From Burkholderiales bacterium (GTDB lineage Bacteria > Pseudomonadota > Gammaproteobacteria > Burkholderiales > Usitatibacteraceae), in assembly GCA_014378085.1 (NCBI GenBank), contig JACMOJ010000407.1:1-11222 (forward strand): 11,222 bases of DNA, in the 5' to 3' direction. Of the stretch, positions 1-7,213 are shown one piece after another (the first letter of the stretch is position 1; each line of letters starts with the position of its first letter). Below the pieces are notes generated by a model that was not told the origin of the DNA, did no database searches, and saw only the letters and a program-made list of their open reading frames with translations. A program made the translations under genes and the position numbers.

Positions 1-933
1 CTCATGCAGATCGAACGAAGAAACACCTTCATCGGAGTGATTCACAGCGACGCGCTTGAAGCTCTGTACCAGATTGGCGGCGCGTTCCAGGTTTCGCAGG
101 AGGATGTTGGCGCTTTCCATGGCGTCGTCCATGAATTCTTCAAAGTCGGCGCGCTTGAGCGTTCCTGATTTACTTGCGCTCTTGATTACCTTGGTCGCGG
201 TCATGAGGTGGCTGGCGGCCGTCACGCTGATGCCGATGGGGGTATTGATTTCGTGTGCCACCCCCGCGACCAACGCGCCAAGCGACGCCATTTTTTCAGT
301 CTGGATGAGCTGTGTCTGTGCATCCTGCAATTGTTCCAGGGCGGTGCGCAAGGCATGGGTACGTTCGAATACTTGTGCGTCAATGTCGGTACGCGCCAGA
401 CGCAATGCATCTTCCGCTTGTTGCCGTCGCTCGGCACCGAGGCCGCGTGAAGCCACTTCGGCTAGCGCAATCACGAAGTCCTGGTCGTCGTCAGTCCAGT
501 GGCGGGGCGATTTCTTTTGCTCGCAATTAAGCAGTCCCATGACCTTTCCCTCGATCCGCACTGGTACGATCAAGTTTGAAACCACGCCGGCGGGGCGCGT
601 ATAGAGCTCATGAAACTCGGCCGTGATCGGATTGGTCCTGACGTCATCGGCGGCCACCAGACGGTTGGCCAGCATTGCCTCGAACAGGCCAGGAAATTCA
701 CTGCGGGCAATGCGCCGATCATCAGGAATTTCTTTAAATGCCCCGTTTGCACGAAACGCAACGCAATAGAGGATGCGCTGATCATCCGAGAACAGCCACA
801 CGCCAACGCGCCGGACATTCAGCCCGGTGCACGCCGTTTCAGCAATTTTCTCCGCGGCAATTGTGAAATATCCGGAGTCAATGTAGGCTGACTTGGAAAG
901 TTCGAAGAGAAGGTCACTTTGAAACGTTAACAC
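1..933 (-). CDS. GAF-domain sensor histidine kinase, C-terminus beyond the left edge
   Basis: The kinase should sense a signal through its GAF domain, autophosphorylate on a histidine and pass phosphate to a response regulator. Of it, 311 codons are visible. Residues about 10-165 form a GAF domain (an ELSKSAYIDSG start, then RRVGVWLFSDD and a VPVRIEGKVMGLLNCEQ strand). Residues 166-212 look like a coiled coil. The HisKA H-box is MASLGALVAGVAHEINTPIG with the phospho-acceptor at His227, followed by a long helical hairpin ending near SFKRVAV. The N, G1 and G2 boxes of the ATPase domain must lie left of position 1. No membrane segment is seen, so it is probably cytoplasmic. The start is inferred: an in-frame TGA lies 33 bases upstream and GTG at 931-933 is the only good start codon before the GAF domain. 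No clear Shine-Dalgarno is seen. It lies 79 bases downstream of the HD-GYP regulator, its likely partner. The kinase class is secure; the signal is unknown. Confidence 0.88.
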   Translation of the reverse strand, partial: MLTFQSDLLFELSKSAYIDSGYFTIAAEKIAETACTGLNVRRVGVWLFSDDQRILYCVAFRANGAFKEIPDDRRIARSEFPGLFEAMLANRLVAADDVRTNPITAEFHELYTRPAGVVSNLIVPVRIEGKVMGLLNCEQKKSPRHWTDDDQDFVIALAEVASRGLGAERRQQAEDALRLARTDIDAQVFERTHALRTALEQLQDAQTQLIQTEKMASLGALVAGVAHEINTPIGISVTAASHLMTATKVIKSASKSGTLKRADFEEFMDDAMESANILLRNLERAANLVQSFKRVAVNHSDEGVSSFDLHE

Positions 934-1012
934 GTGTTCAGGTGCGCGACCATGCGCGCGTAATCAGAGACCATTCCCAATACCCGTACAAAGATGCGCA
1001 ATGCGTGGCGCA

Positions 1013-2578
1013 TTAATCGGGATGCAAAACGCGCAAGTGCATATAATCTGGTAGGCGTGAAAGTAACAGGTCCACAAGTCGTGGCTCGAAATGTGTCCCG
1101 CGCCCGCATTGGATATAGTCCACAATCGCCTGTTTTTCCCACGGAGCCTTGTAGCAACGTTCGCTGCCAAGGGCGTCAAACACGTCGGCGAGCGAGGTGA
1201 TACGCGCAAAGATATCGATGTTTTCGCCGGCCAAACCACCGGGATAACCAGTGCCGTCCCATTTCTCGTGATGCTGCAGCGCAATCATCGCGCCTCGCTG
1301 CATGATGCGCTTGTCAGACTTGTTGAGCATCTCGAAACCCATGGTCGTATGCGTTTTCATGACCTTGGACTCGCTATCGTCGTGCTTGCCAGGCTTGTTA
1401 AGAACCACATCGGGAATGCCAATCTTGCCCACGTCATGCAAAGGCGCGGCAAAACGGATCAGGTCGACTTGTTGCGCATCGAGGCCGTAATCGCGCGCCA
1501 GCATTTCCGCAATCGCCGCCACACGTTTCAGGTGGCCTCCGGTTTCCTTGGACCGTTGCTCGACCGCTTCCCCAAGCACGTAGATCAATTCCCGCTGCGT
1601 TTCTTCAATCTCTTCGTGCAGCAATAGATTCTCGTAGGCGACTGCCACATTCGCGCAATAAAGCTCTAGTAGCTTGAGGCTGACCGGCGGGAGCGGGCCG
1701 CAATTGGAAAGGTAGAGCAGGTTCTCGCTACCCTTGGTCGTGCGGAAAAACCCGACATAGTCATTGCCATCCGCTTGCGACTGTTTGGAGTCAAAGGCAC
1801 GCCGCAGTTTGGCATCGAGCTCGGCCGACAACGCGTGGGGCCGTTGCGACGGAAAAGTGCCTTCCGTTCCCTTGCCGGCCACGGCCAACAGGCGGTAATT
1901 GGGAGAGTTTTTTACCTCGGCGAATGCGCTGAGCACATTCCAGTACTGGGCATCGCCCAAATTCATGAGATTGGTGAGTTGATCCAGTACTGCCGAAGCA
2001 AAGCTCGGGATCGAGCGGGCCTGCGCCACTTCGGACAGCGCTTCGATCATGCGCTCGAGTCCGCGTCGATGATTATTCAGCAAGCAGATATCGCGATACG
2101 TTCGCAGCGCGGCATATAGAAGTGTATTCAGCTTGGTGGCGGTGAGTTCGGTCTTGCTCTTGTAATCGTTAATATCGTAAGCATGGATGACGCTGTCTTC
2201 AGGCGCAACCCCCGGTTGGCCGGTTCGCAAAACAATGCGAATATCGCGGTTTTTCAGTTCCTCGCGGATGTATCGCGCCAGTTCGAGCCCGGCCATATCC
2301 CGCTCCATCACCACATCCAGCAAGATGAGCGCGAGATCCGGTTCCTCGACAAGAAAACGTTTTGCCTCAATGCTGTCGTGCGCGCTGATGATGCGCAGAG
2401 GCCGCCCGTCGTATTCGAAGCCTTTGAGCACCAGTTTCGTCACACCGTGGACTTCCGGATCATCATCAACCACCAGAATATTCCATGGCGGGATGACGCG
2501 TGAATCAGCGACTGCCGCGGCGATGGGGGCGGTATCGCTGGCCTCAACGTCATGATCAGCAAAGCGAAGTAGGTCCAT
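1013..2578 (-). CDS. Response regulator with DUF3369 and HD-GYP domains, putative c-di-GMP phosphodiesterase
   Basis: This 521-residue protein should be phosphorylated by a histidine kinase and then hydrolyse cyclic-di-GMP. The receiver domain (residues 33-160) has the acidic cluster VVDDD (38-40), phospho-Asp88 in LILLDVVM, Thr119 in LRTG and a Lys at 140 or 142. A DUF3369 middle domain spans about 165-325. The HD-GYP domain (about 330-510) has His349 (GGHLKRV), HD at 381-382 (HDVGKIGIPD), HHE at 436-438, the GYP signature at 444-446 and Asp465 in SLADVFDAL, so the usual metal ligands look intact. An in-frame TTG lies 28 codons upstream. I prefer the ATG at 2576-2578 because the length then fits the family and a GGA sits about 8 bases before it. 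The adjacent downstream kinase suggests a two-component pair controlling c-di-GMP, hence biofilm or motility. Activity is inferred from motifs. Confidence 0.93.
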   Translation of the reverse strand: MDLLRFADHDVEASDTAPIAAAVADSRVIPPWNILVVDDDPEVHGVTKLVLKGFEYDGRPLRIISAHDSIEAKRFLVEEPDLALILLDVVMERDMAGLELARYIREELKNRDIRIVLRTGQPGVAPEDSVIHAYDINDYKSKTELTATKLNTLLYAALRTYRDICLLNNHRRGLERMIEALSEVAQARSIPSFASAVLDQLTNLMNLGDAQYWNVLSAFAEVKNSPNYRLLAVAGKGTEGTFPSQRPHALSAELDAKLRRAFDSKQSQADGNDYVGFFRTTKGSENLLYLSNCGPLPPVSLKLLELYCANVAVAYENLLLHEEIEETQRELIYVLGEAVEQRSKETGGHLKRVAAIAEMLARDYGLDAQQVDLIRFAAPLHDVGKIGIPDVVLNKPGKHDDSESKVMKTHTTMGFEMLNKSDKRIMQRGAMIALQHHEKWDGTGYPGGLAGENIDIFARITSLADVFDALGSERCYKAPWEKQAIVDYIQCGRGTHFEPRLVDLLLSRLPDYMHLRVLHPD

Positions 2579-2681
2579 GATCGGTTCCGTCCCGGTGTAT
2601 TTGAGGCATAAAAGCATTGCGAAATGACAGTGCGACGGCAGCCAAAGCACCTGTGCGATCAATTATTCCGAACCTGTTACC

Positions 2682-2710
2682 AATTTAGGCGAAAGGCGAC
2701 TCAGGCACAA
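2682..2710 (-). promoter_or_regulatory. Weak sigma70-like promoter candidate for the HD-GYP regulator
   Basis: On the minus strand TTGTGC (2705-2710) and TAAATT (2682-2687) are separated by 17 bases. Three of six and four of six bases match the consensus. Transcription would begin near 2674, giving a leader of about 95 bases before the ATG at 2578. The match is weak and rests on spacing and position in the 264-base gap between genes. Confidence 0.22.
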
Positions 2711-2768
2711 GGCTCATTTCGCGTCAGGAGCACGTTGAGGCGCGTAAGTAGTCAATTTCAAGGAGCAT

Positions 2769-2803
2769 TTGATCAGATGTCTGCGACCCGAATACTTGAT
2801 CAG
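2769..2803. repeat. Two copies of TTGATCAG upstream of the HD-GYP regulator
   Basis: TTGATCAG occurs at 2769-2776 and again at 2796-2803, 27 bases apart. Each contains the palindrome TGATCA. The pair lies about 195-225 bases upstream of the HD-GYP start and just downstream of the hydrolase gene. A repeated half-palindromic octamer could be a binding site for a dimeric regulator, but eight-base repeats also arise by chance. Confidence 0.2.
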
Positions 2804-2831
2804 GAGCGCCTTACTGCAATTGCGTCGCCGG

Positions 2832-2851
2832 AAAAACGGGAGTTACCGTTT
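2832..2851 (-). terminator. Possible short terminator overlapping the hydrolase stop codon
   Basis: Read on the minus strand, AAACGG (2846-2851) can pair with CCGTTT (2834-2839). The loop is six bases and contains the TAA stop codon. The second arm runs into five T residues (2832-2836). A six-base-pair stem with a short T run is a marginal intrinsic terminator. Its placement at the end of the Hsp70-hydrolase unit supports it. Confidence 0.33.
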
Positions 2852-3730
2852 CGTCGCCACTTGTTCATCGATAAATTTCGCTACCCGATCAAGCACCGGC
2901 TTGCCGTTGCGTAGCGGCGCGGCCAGCGCGAGCAATATCCCGACATGTCCCATTTCCGGGTAGAAAGTTACTTCTGCGGAACCACCGCGCTCAGCGATAC
3001 GCGTAGCGAGATTCCTGCTGTTATGGATACCCACACGCGTATCTGCAGTGCCGTGCAGCAGCAGGGTGGGGGGTTCCTTGCCGGTGATGAAATTAATCGG
3101 CTGCGATGCCGCGCGAACCGGCGTCGGAAAAATGAATTCCATTTTCGCTTCGGTCAGCGGCAGGAAATCCATCGGGCCGGCGAGGCTCACCACACCGCGG
3201 ATCCGTCGTTTGTCGATACCGACCCGGTCAAGATAGGTTGCGTCAAAGGCTACCAGCGCGGCCAGTTGTGCGCCGGCAGAATGGCCCATGGTGAATACCT
3301 TGTTCGGGTCGCCGCCGTGCTGGGCAATATTGTCAAACGTCCATTTCATGGCCAGCGCTGCGTCGTCCATATACGCCGGGAAGGTGATTTCCGGATAGAG
3401 GCGATAGTCGGGAACGACCACCACATAGCCGCGTGACGTCAGCGCCTCAGCGGCGAACAGGTAGCCACCTTTGTCGCCGGAATCCCACGCGCCACCGTAG
3501 TAAAAGACCACGACGGGTTTGAGCGCCGGTGTAGGTGCCGCGTCCACCGGCCGGTAGACATCAAGCCGATTGCGGGGAAGGGGACTAAAAACAATATTTT
3601 GCGTGACCGTGAAACCGCTTTCCGGCACGAATGTATTGAGCAGGCGCGTGGCTGAGCAGGCAGAGAGGAGGGCGGCGATGCCAGTGACGACGAGCAATTG
3701 CCGCAAGCGGCGGGAGAGTGTAGGTTTCAT
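2843..3730 (-). CDS. Alpha/beta hydrolase (esterase/lipase-like) lipoprotein
   Basis: A 295-residue serine hydrolase, probably an esterase anchored in the envelope; the substrate is unknown. The N-terminus is a lipoprotein signal: KPTLSRRLR, a hydrophobic run, then the lipobox LLSAC with Cys25. The fold follows with VVVFYYGGAWDSGDKGGY (73-90), the oxyanion region, which has Tyr where HSL-type enzymes usually have His. The nucleophile elbow is GHSAGA with Ser151. Asp230 (LLHGTADTRVG) and His262 (EMGHVG) complete a catalytic triad. FYGG in place of HGG is, to my knowledge, common in this bacterial subgroup and does not suggest inactivity. The ATG at 3728-3730 is preferred to an in-frame upstream start because it places the signal peptide at the N-terminus and avoids overlap with the upstream gene. 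It follows the Hsp70-like gene by 34 bases, so co-transcription is likely. Confidence 0.88.
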   Translation of the reverse strand: MKPTLSRRLRQLLVVTGIAALLSACSATRLLNTFVPESGFTVTQNIVFSPLPRNRLDVYRPVDAAPTPALKPVVVFYYGGAWDSGDKGGYLFAAEALTSRGYVVVVPDYRLYPEITFPAYMDDAALAMKWTFDNIAQHGGDPNKVFTMGHSAGAQLAALVAFDATYLDRVGIDKRRIRGVVSLAGPMDFLPLTEAKMEFIFPTPVRAASQPINFITGKEPPTLLLHGTADTRVGIHNSRNLATRIAERGGSAEVTFYPEMGHVGILLALAAPLRNGKPVLDRVAKFIDEQVATKR

Positions 3731-3764
3731 ACCTATATTATCTGTGAGAAATGCTGCAGACGCG

Positions 3765-5042
3765 TTACGCGGGCGGGTGAATTTTGCCAAATTTTCTTGC
3801 CGCGTAGATACCCAGGCCATTGACCACGCTGGAAAAACGGTCGCCGTTCACGCGGGTGGCCTTTGGGAATAGCGTTGTGATGCGCGCGGTTAAAAAATGC
3901 AACCCTGTCGAGCCGCCCGTGAAATAGACCGCGCTTACTTTGTCAGCGTGCACACGTGCCCGCCGCACGGTTTCACTCGCGGTTTCGACGATACGGCTGA
4001 CCTTGTGTTCAAGTGCGTCGGCTTGCTGCTCAACTGAGAATGTCGCCTGCAGATGATCTTCCACAACATTCAGGTCAATCAGGCTATGGCCGTTGATCGC
4101 CACATCGATCTTGGTTTGTTCGGCGAGTGCGGCGAGGTGATGCCCGAGGCGATTGCTGATCACTTTCATCAGCCGCTGGTAACGCACTGCATCACCGTAC
4201 ATGCTGATCATCTCGCGTAGTTCGATCACGCGATTTTGCGCGTAGACCGTGTTGATCAGATGCCAGGTGGCGAGGTCGAAATACACTTTGCCCGGCACCC
4301 GTCTACCTTGCAGACCCAGCGAGCCGTAGCCAAGCTGCGGCATGATCGCGGCGAGATTAACCGATTGGTCAAAATCTGTCCCTGCAACGTGGACGCCATG
4401 ATTGGCGAGGATGTCGTCCTCCCGCGCGAGGCGGCTGTGGCGCACCGGGCCGACGCGTACCAGCGAAAAATCCGAGGTGCCGCCGCCGATATCGGCAACC
4501 AGCACCAACTGCTCGTCCGTAATCCGCGATTCGTAGTCCAGCGCGGCGGCGATGGGCTCATATTGAAACGCGACTTCCTTGAATCCTGCTGCGCGTGCAG
4601 CGGTCTCAAGCGAGGCCAGCGCCGTCGCATCGCGTGCGACCGCGTGACCGACAAAATGCACCGGGCGACCGATGACCACGCGCGTGAGCAGGCTGCCGTG
4701 CTGCGCCTCGGCGACGCTTTTCAGGTGGCGCAAATAGCCGATCACCACATCGATGTATTTGATCGCGATGCCATGTCCGATTTCGGTCGCCCGATCCATC
4801 AAGTCCGATCCGGGGATACTTTTGATCGAGCGCATCAGCCGCCCATCGAAACCATCCACATACGCCGCGACCGCCTCGCGCCCGAAACAGCGCGTCTCAA
4901 CTTCGGCGTTATAAAACACGGCGGTTGGCATGCCTTGGAAGCCGGGCTCCAGCTCGATCAAGCGCATGCCGTCGCCGTGCGGGATGGCGACAGCAGAATT
5001 TGAGGTGCCGAAATCGATGGCGCAATAGTTGGCAAGGGACAT
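3765..5042 (-). CDS. yegD: YegD-like Hsp70 family protein (actin-fold ATPase)
   Basis: A 425-residue Hsp70-type nucleotide-binding protein similar to E. coli YegD (about 450 residues). It has the ATPase core and lacks a substrate-binding domain and lid. Visible motifs are phosphate-1 DFGTSNS (10-16), the family-typical VIGRPVHF (123-130), FQYEPIAAALDYE (159-171, close to FQYEPVAAGLDYE in YegD), phosphate-2 ADIGGGTSDFS (183-193) and the adenosine motif FTGGSTGLHFL (374-384). ATP binding is therefore well supported. The cellular role of this family is poorly defined, and chaperone activity is only presumed from the fold. The frame stays open 26 codons further upstream to a TTG, but family alignment favours the ATG at 5040-5042, just before YCAIDFGTSNS. 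No strong Shine-Dalgarno is seen. It is the first gene of a likely two-gene unit with the hydrolase lipoprotein and has a TATAAT promoter about 95 bases upstream. Confidence 0.9.
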   Translation of the reverse strand: MSLANYCAIDFGTSNSAVAIPHGDGMRLIELEPGFQGMPTAVFYNAEVETRCFGREAVAAYVDGFDGRLMRSIKSIPGSDLMDRATEIGHGIAIKYIDVVIGYLRHLKSVAEAQHGSLLTRVVIGRPVHFVGHAVARDATALASLETAARAAGFKEVAFQYEPIAAALDYESRITDEQLVLVADIGGGTSDFSLVRVGPVRHSRLAREDDILANHGVHVAGTDFDQSVNLAAIMPQLGYGSLGLQGRRVPGKVYFDLATWHLINTVYAQNRVIELREMISMYGDAVRYQRLMKVISNRLGHHLAALAEQTKIDVAINGHSLIDLNVVEDHLQATFSVEQQADALEHKVSRIVETASETVRRARVHADKVSAVYFTGGSTGLHFLTARITTLFPKATRVNGDRFSSVVNGLGIYAARKFGKIHPPA

Positions 5043-5137
5043 GAAGAAGCGTGTGTGGTTAGCCGCGGTAACAAGAGCGGCGCTGGTGATCAGTGCGACA
5101 GCCGCGCTTCTGGAGGTCAAAGCAAAGGCGGGGGAGG

Positions 5138-5165
5138 ATTATAGCGAGAACGTTGTTATGAGCAA
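5138..5165 (-). promoter_or_regulatory. Sigma70-like promoter of the Hsp70-hydrolase unit
   Basis: The minus strand carries a perfect -10 box TATAAT at 5138-5143, preceded after 16 bases by TTGCTC (5160-5165), a half-match to the -35 consensus. Transcription would start near 5131 and leave a leader of about 90 bases before the ATG at 5042. The leader contains an imperfect GC-rich inverted repeat. A small perfect hairpin (CCGCC, loop ATCT, GGCGG; 5200-5213) lies just upstream of the promoter. Nothing resembling a heat-shock sigma32 promoter was seen. Confidence 0.5.
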
Positions 5166-5312
5166 AGTGCGGAACAGATCCGAAGTTGATTCTTACAGAC
5201 CGCCATCTGGCGGGGTATTTCAGCCACTTATTGCCTGGGAGGCTCGCCGGTGCTTGAGTTCCTGACAAAATGAAACGCGCTTAAGCGTAATTGAATGGAT
5301 ATTGGCAACAAC

Positions 5313-5392
5313 GTAGGTTGGCGCTGAGCTTGCAAAGTCCAACACATTGTCGTCGTTCATGTTGGGCTTCACGATGTTCAGCACCAACCTAC
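5313..5392. repeat. 80-base imperfect palindrome, probable dispersed repeat element
   Basis: The left arm (5313-5343) begins GTAGGTTGGCGCTGAGC and ends AGTCCAAC. The right arm (5361-5392) is its imperfect reverse complement, beginning GTTGGGCTTC and ending CACCAACCTAC. The outer nine bases pair perfectly (GTAGGTTGG with CCAACCTAC), most of the remainder pairs, and the loop is 17 bases. A T run follows at 5401-5406. The motif 'GTAGGTTGGnnnTGAGC...AAGCCCAAC' resembles palindromic intergenic repeats I recall from many proteobacterial genomes. It could act as a bidirectional terminator or be a remnant of a non-autonomous element. It lies between two divergent genes. Confidence 0.65.
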
Positions 5393-5484
5393 TTTATGGC
5401 TTTTTTGTAACGTGTTTAGGCTCAAGTAAGCGTCATTCATGTTTGAACCTATTTGCTCTCAGGAAAATTCAATCAGCAAAGCGT

Positions 5485-5513
5485 TTGACCATCTCCCTCG
5501 CCGCCGCCAGAAT
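5485..5513 (+). promoter_or_regulatory. Candidate promoter for the sterol desaturase-family gene
   Basis: TTGACC at 5485-5490 (five of six to the -35 consensus) and CAGAAT at 5508-5513 (four of six to the -10) are separated by exactly 17 bases. Transcription would start near 5520, about 35 bases before the ATG at 5556. The spacer is GC-rich and the -10 lacks the leading T, so strength is uncertain. Confidence 0.35.
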
Positions 5514-5555
5514 AGTCGCCACAACAACAAAACGAATCATGCAAGGGAGTAGTAA

Positions 5556-6740
5556 ATGTCTGCAAAACGCAAACCGCGCGCGCCAACCATCCATAAACTC
5601 AATCGTTTGTCGGAATCCAGTGGTGAGCTGCGTTGGGGCACGGGGCTTATCACCGGCGTGATCGCGCTGTCGCTGGCGATTCTTTGCTTTCTGGGTGTGC
5701 TGGCATTTCATTTTCCCGCCTACCTGACCACACCTGAACTGCGTAAGTCCTACGACGTACAAACCTTGCGCTACGTGTTGCTGGCGGCAATGTTTATCGC
5801 TGGTGGGTTGTCGCTGACCAATATTATTTTCAATCGCTCGCGCTGGCTTGCGACCAGCGCGTTTGCGCTCGTGGTGTTGAGTGCGCTGCTGGGTGGCCAC
5901 AAGGTTCCAGTCGGTGATTTTGCCGATAACACCACCTACATCGGGCTCGACTGGTTCATCCTCGATCTGCTCGGTTCGACACTAATTTTCATCTTTATTG
6001 AAAAACTGTTTCCATTGAACAAAAAACAGCCTGTTTTTCGTCCCGAGTGGCAGACCGATTTTCACCATTTCATCGTCAACCACCTCATCGTCGGTTTTGT
6101 CCTGCTCGCGACCAACAAACTCGTACACGGTGGCTTCGGCTGGGCGATCAACACCAATCTGCAGATGTGGATTCAGAGCCTGCCGTTTTTATTCGAACTG
6201 CTTCTGATCGTACTGGTCGCCGATCTCGTCCAGTATTGGACGCATCGCGCCTACCACGAGGTGCCGCTGCTGTGGCGTTTACACGCCATACACCACAGCG
6301 CAAAGAGCATGGACTGGCTCGCCGGGTCACGCCAGCACGTGCTGGAACTTATCATCACCCGCACGCTGATCCTGGCACCGATTTATGTACTCGGCTTTTC
6401 AAAGGGCGTGATCGATGCCTACATCATCATCGTCGGCTTCCAGGCGGTGTTCAATCACTGCAACGTCGACGTGCGACTGGGCCCATTACGCTACCTGATT
6501 GTCACGCCGAATTTTCATCACTGGCATCACTCGCAGGACCAGGAAGCGCTGGACCGCAACTATTCAGCGCATTTCGCGTTTATCGATTACCTGTTTGGGA
6601 CAGCCGTGAATGCCGAGCGCAAATGGCCGGTGCAATACGGGGTGCTGGGTGACTATGTACCCAATGGATTTTTGAAACAGGTCGGGTTTCCGTTTACGTG
6701 GCGCAGTTCTGCGCCGCCGCCGCGTGTGAAACGGCCGTGA
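5556..6740 (+). CDS. Sterol desaturase / fatty acid hydroxylase superfamily membrane protein
   Basis: A 394-residue integral-membrane protein expected to carry a di-iron centre and to hydroxylate or desaturate a lipid. The substrate cannot be read from the sequence. The superfamily's histidine signature is present in order: HRAYH (230-234), HAIHH (243-247), His261, His301 in FNHCN, and HHWHH (321-325). Hydrophobic segments occur at about 30-52, 71-92, 97-115, 130-150, 171-190, 208-227, 263-282 and 285-303. The four or so segments before the catalytic half form an N-terminal extension, making it longer than the minimal family domain. The tail is basic and proline-rich. The start is secure: AAGGGAG lies at 5543-5549, six bases before the ATG. 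It is transcribed away from the Hsp70-hydrolase unit and appears monocistronic. Confidence 0.9.
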   Translation: MSAKRKPRAPTIHKLNRLSESSGELRWGTGLITGVIALSLAILCFLGVLAFHFPAYLTTPELRKSYDVQTLRYVLLAAMFIAGGLSLTNIIFNRSRWLATSAFALVVLSALLGGHKVPVGDFADNTTYIGLDWFILDLLGSTLIFIFIEKLFPLNKKQPVFRPEWQTDFHHFIVNHLIVGFVLLATNKLVHGGFGWAINTNLQMWIQSLPFLFELLLIVLVADLVQYWTHRAYHEVPLLWRLHAIHHSAKSMDWLAGSRQHVLELIITRTLILAPIYVLGFSKGVIDAYIIIVGFQAVFNHCNVDVRLGPLRYLIVTPNFHHWHHSQDQEALDRNYSAHFAFIDYLFGTAVNAERKWPVQYGVLGDYVPNGFLKQVGFPFTWRSSAPPPRVKRP

Positions 6741-7213
6741 AGTAATCCTTAAGGTGACCGGCAACAATTTGAAATCAAAACAGTTGCTGCTCCCTTTCAA
6801 ATTACTGCCGCAAGCCCATATTGATGCGCAAAGTAAAAGAACCCGTTTTCTGGCGATGGGGCGCCATTATGTGTCTGCCCCCAATCGCTGTGCGACGTGG
6901 GCGTCAGCAAGCTGAGTACCATCGAACCGGAAAACACAGCTCTCAAGGGCCATTATCACGATTGAAATGACGCTCTTCGTTGTGCAAGCGCTTGGACGGG
7001 ATGTGCGTTTCGATTAGCTGTGCTTTACGGTAATTGATGTGAGCCTGAATTGATTGGCTAACTGCCGACCGTATACAAGTGCGCCACGCACAGCATCTCC
7101 CGAGGATAGCGTCCATGCTGTTTTACGTTGCCAGCACTGACATGCATCGCGCACAGGCAGTTCATCCACTGCCTTAAAACCCTAATGAAAGAACGCAAAC
7201 GCGAGCAGGCTTC
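6741..7213. other. Gene-poor stretch with possible coding remnants
   Basis: No intact gene is seen. On the plus strand a 48-codon frame from ATG at 6824 begins MRKVKEPVFWRWGAIMCLPP and ends at 6970. From 6891 a different frame reads CDVGVSKLSTIEPENTALKG and stops at 6963-6965. The two pieces together look like a short lipoprotein split by a frameshift, but neither has a Shine-Dalgarno and the resemblance is only by eye. On the minus strand an unbroken run of about 55 codons (about 7010-7180) has no recognisable motif. No convincing terminator for the desaturase-family gene was found after 6740. Confidence 0.3.

Noticed and set aside
56..604. Open plus-strand frame over the kinase
   Set aside because: It is antisense to the GAF/HisKA coding frame and has a low-complexity Arg/Ser/Ala composition, the usual shadow of a GC-rich gene.
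2579..2662. Longer HD-GYP regulator from the TTG at 2660-2662
   Set aside because: The extra 28 residues are not like a receiver N-terminus and the start is a rare codon. The ATG at 2578 gives the usual family length.
3731..3820. Longer hydrolase overlapping the end of the Hsp70-like gene
   Set aside because: It would bury the lipoprotein signal 30 residues inside the protein. The ATG at 3728-3730 puts it at the N-terminus.
4236..5003. A 255-codon plus-strand frame antisense to the Hsp70-like gene
   Set aside because: It is long only because of codon bias on the opposite strand. Its product is rich in Arg, His, Asp and Ala, has no recognisable motif, and the minus-strand motifs are decisive.
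5040..5120. Longer Hsp70-like protein starting at TTG (5118-5120), giving an Ala/Val-rich signal-like N-terminus
   Set aside because: YegD-type proteins begin directly at the DxGTxN motif and are cytoplasmic. The TTG has no Shine-Dalgarno, and the frame closes at a TAA inside the TATAAT promoter box.
5043..5555. Heat-shock type promoter or CIRCE-like operator in front of the Hsp70-like gene
   Set aside because: No sigma32-like boxes or CIRCE inverted repeat were found; only a housekeeping-type TATAAT promoter is visible.
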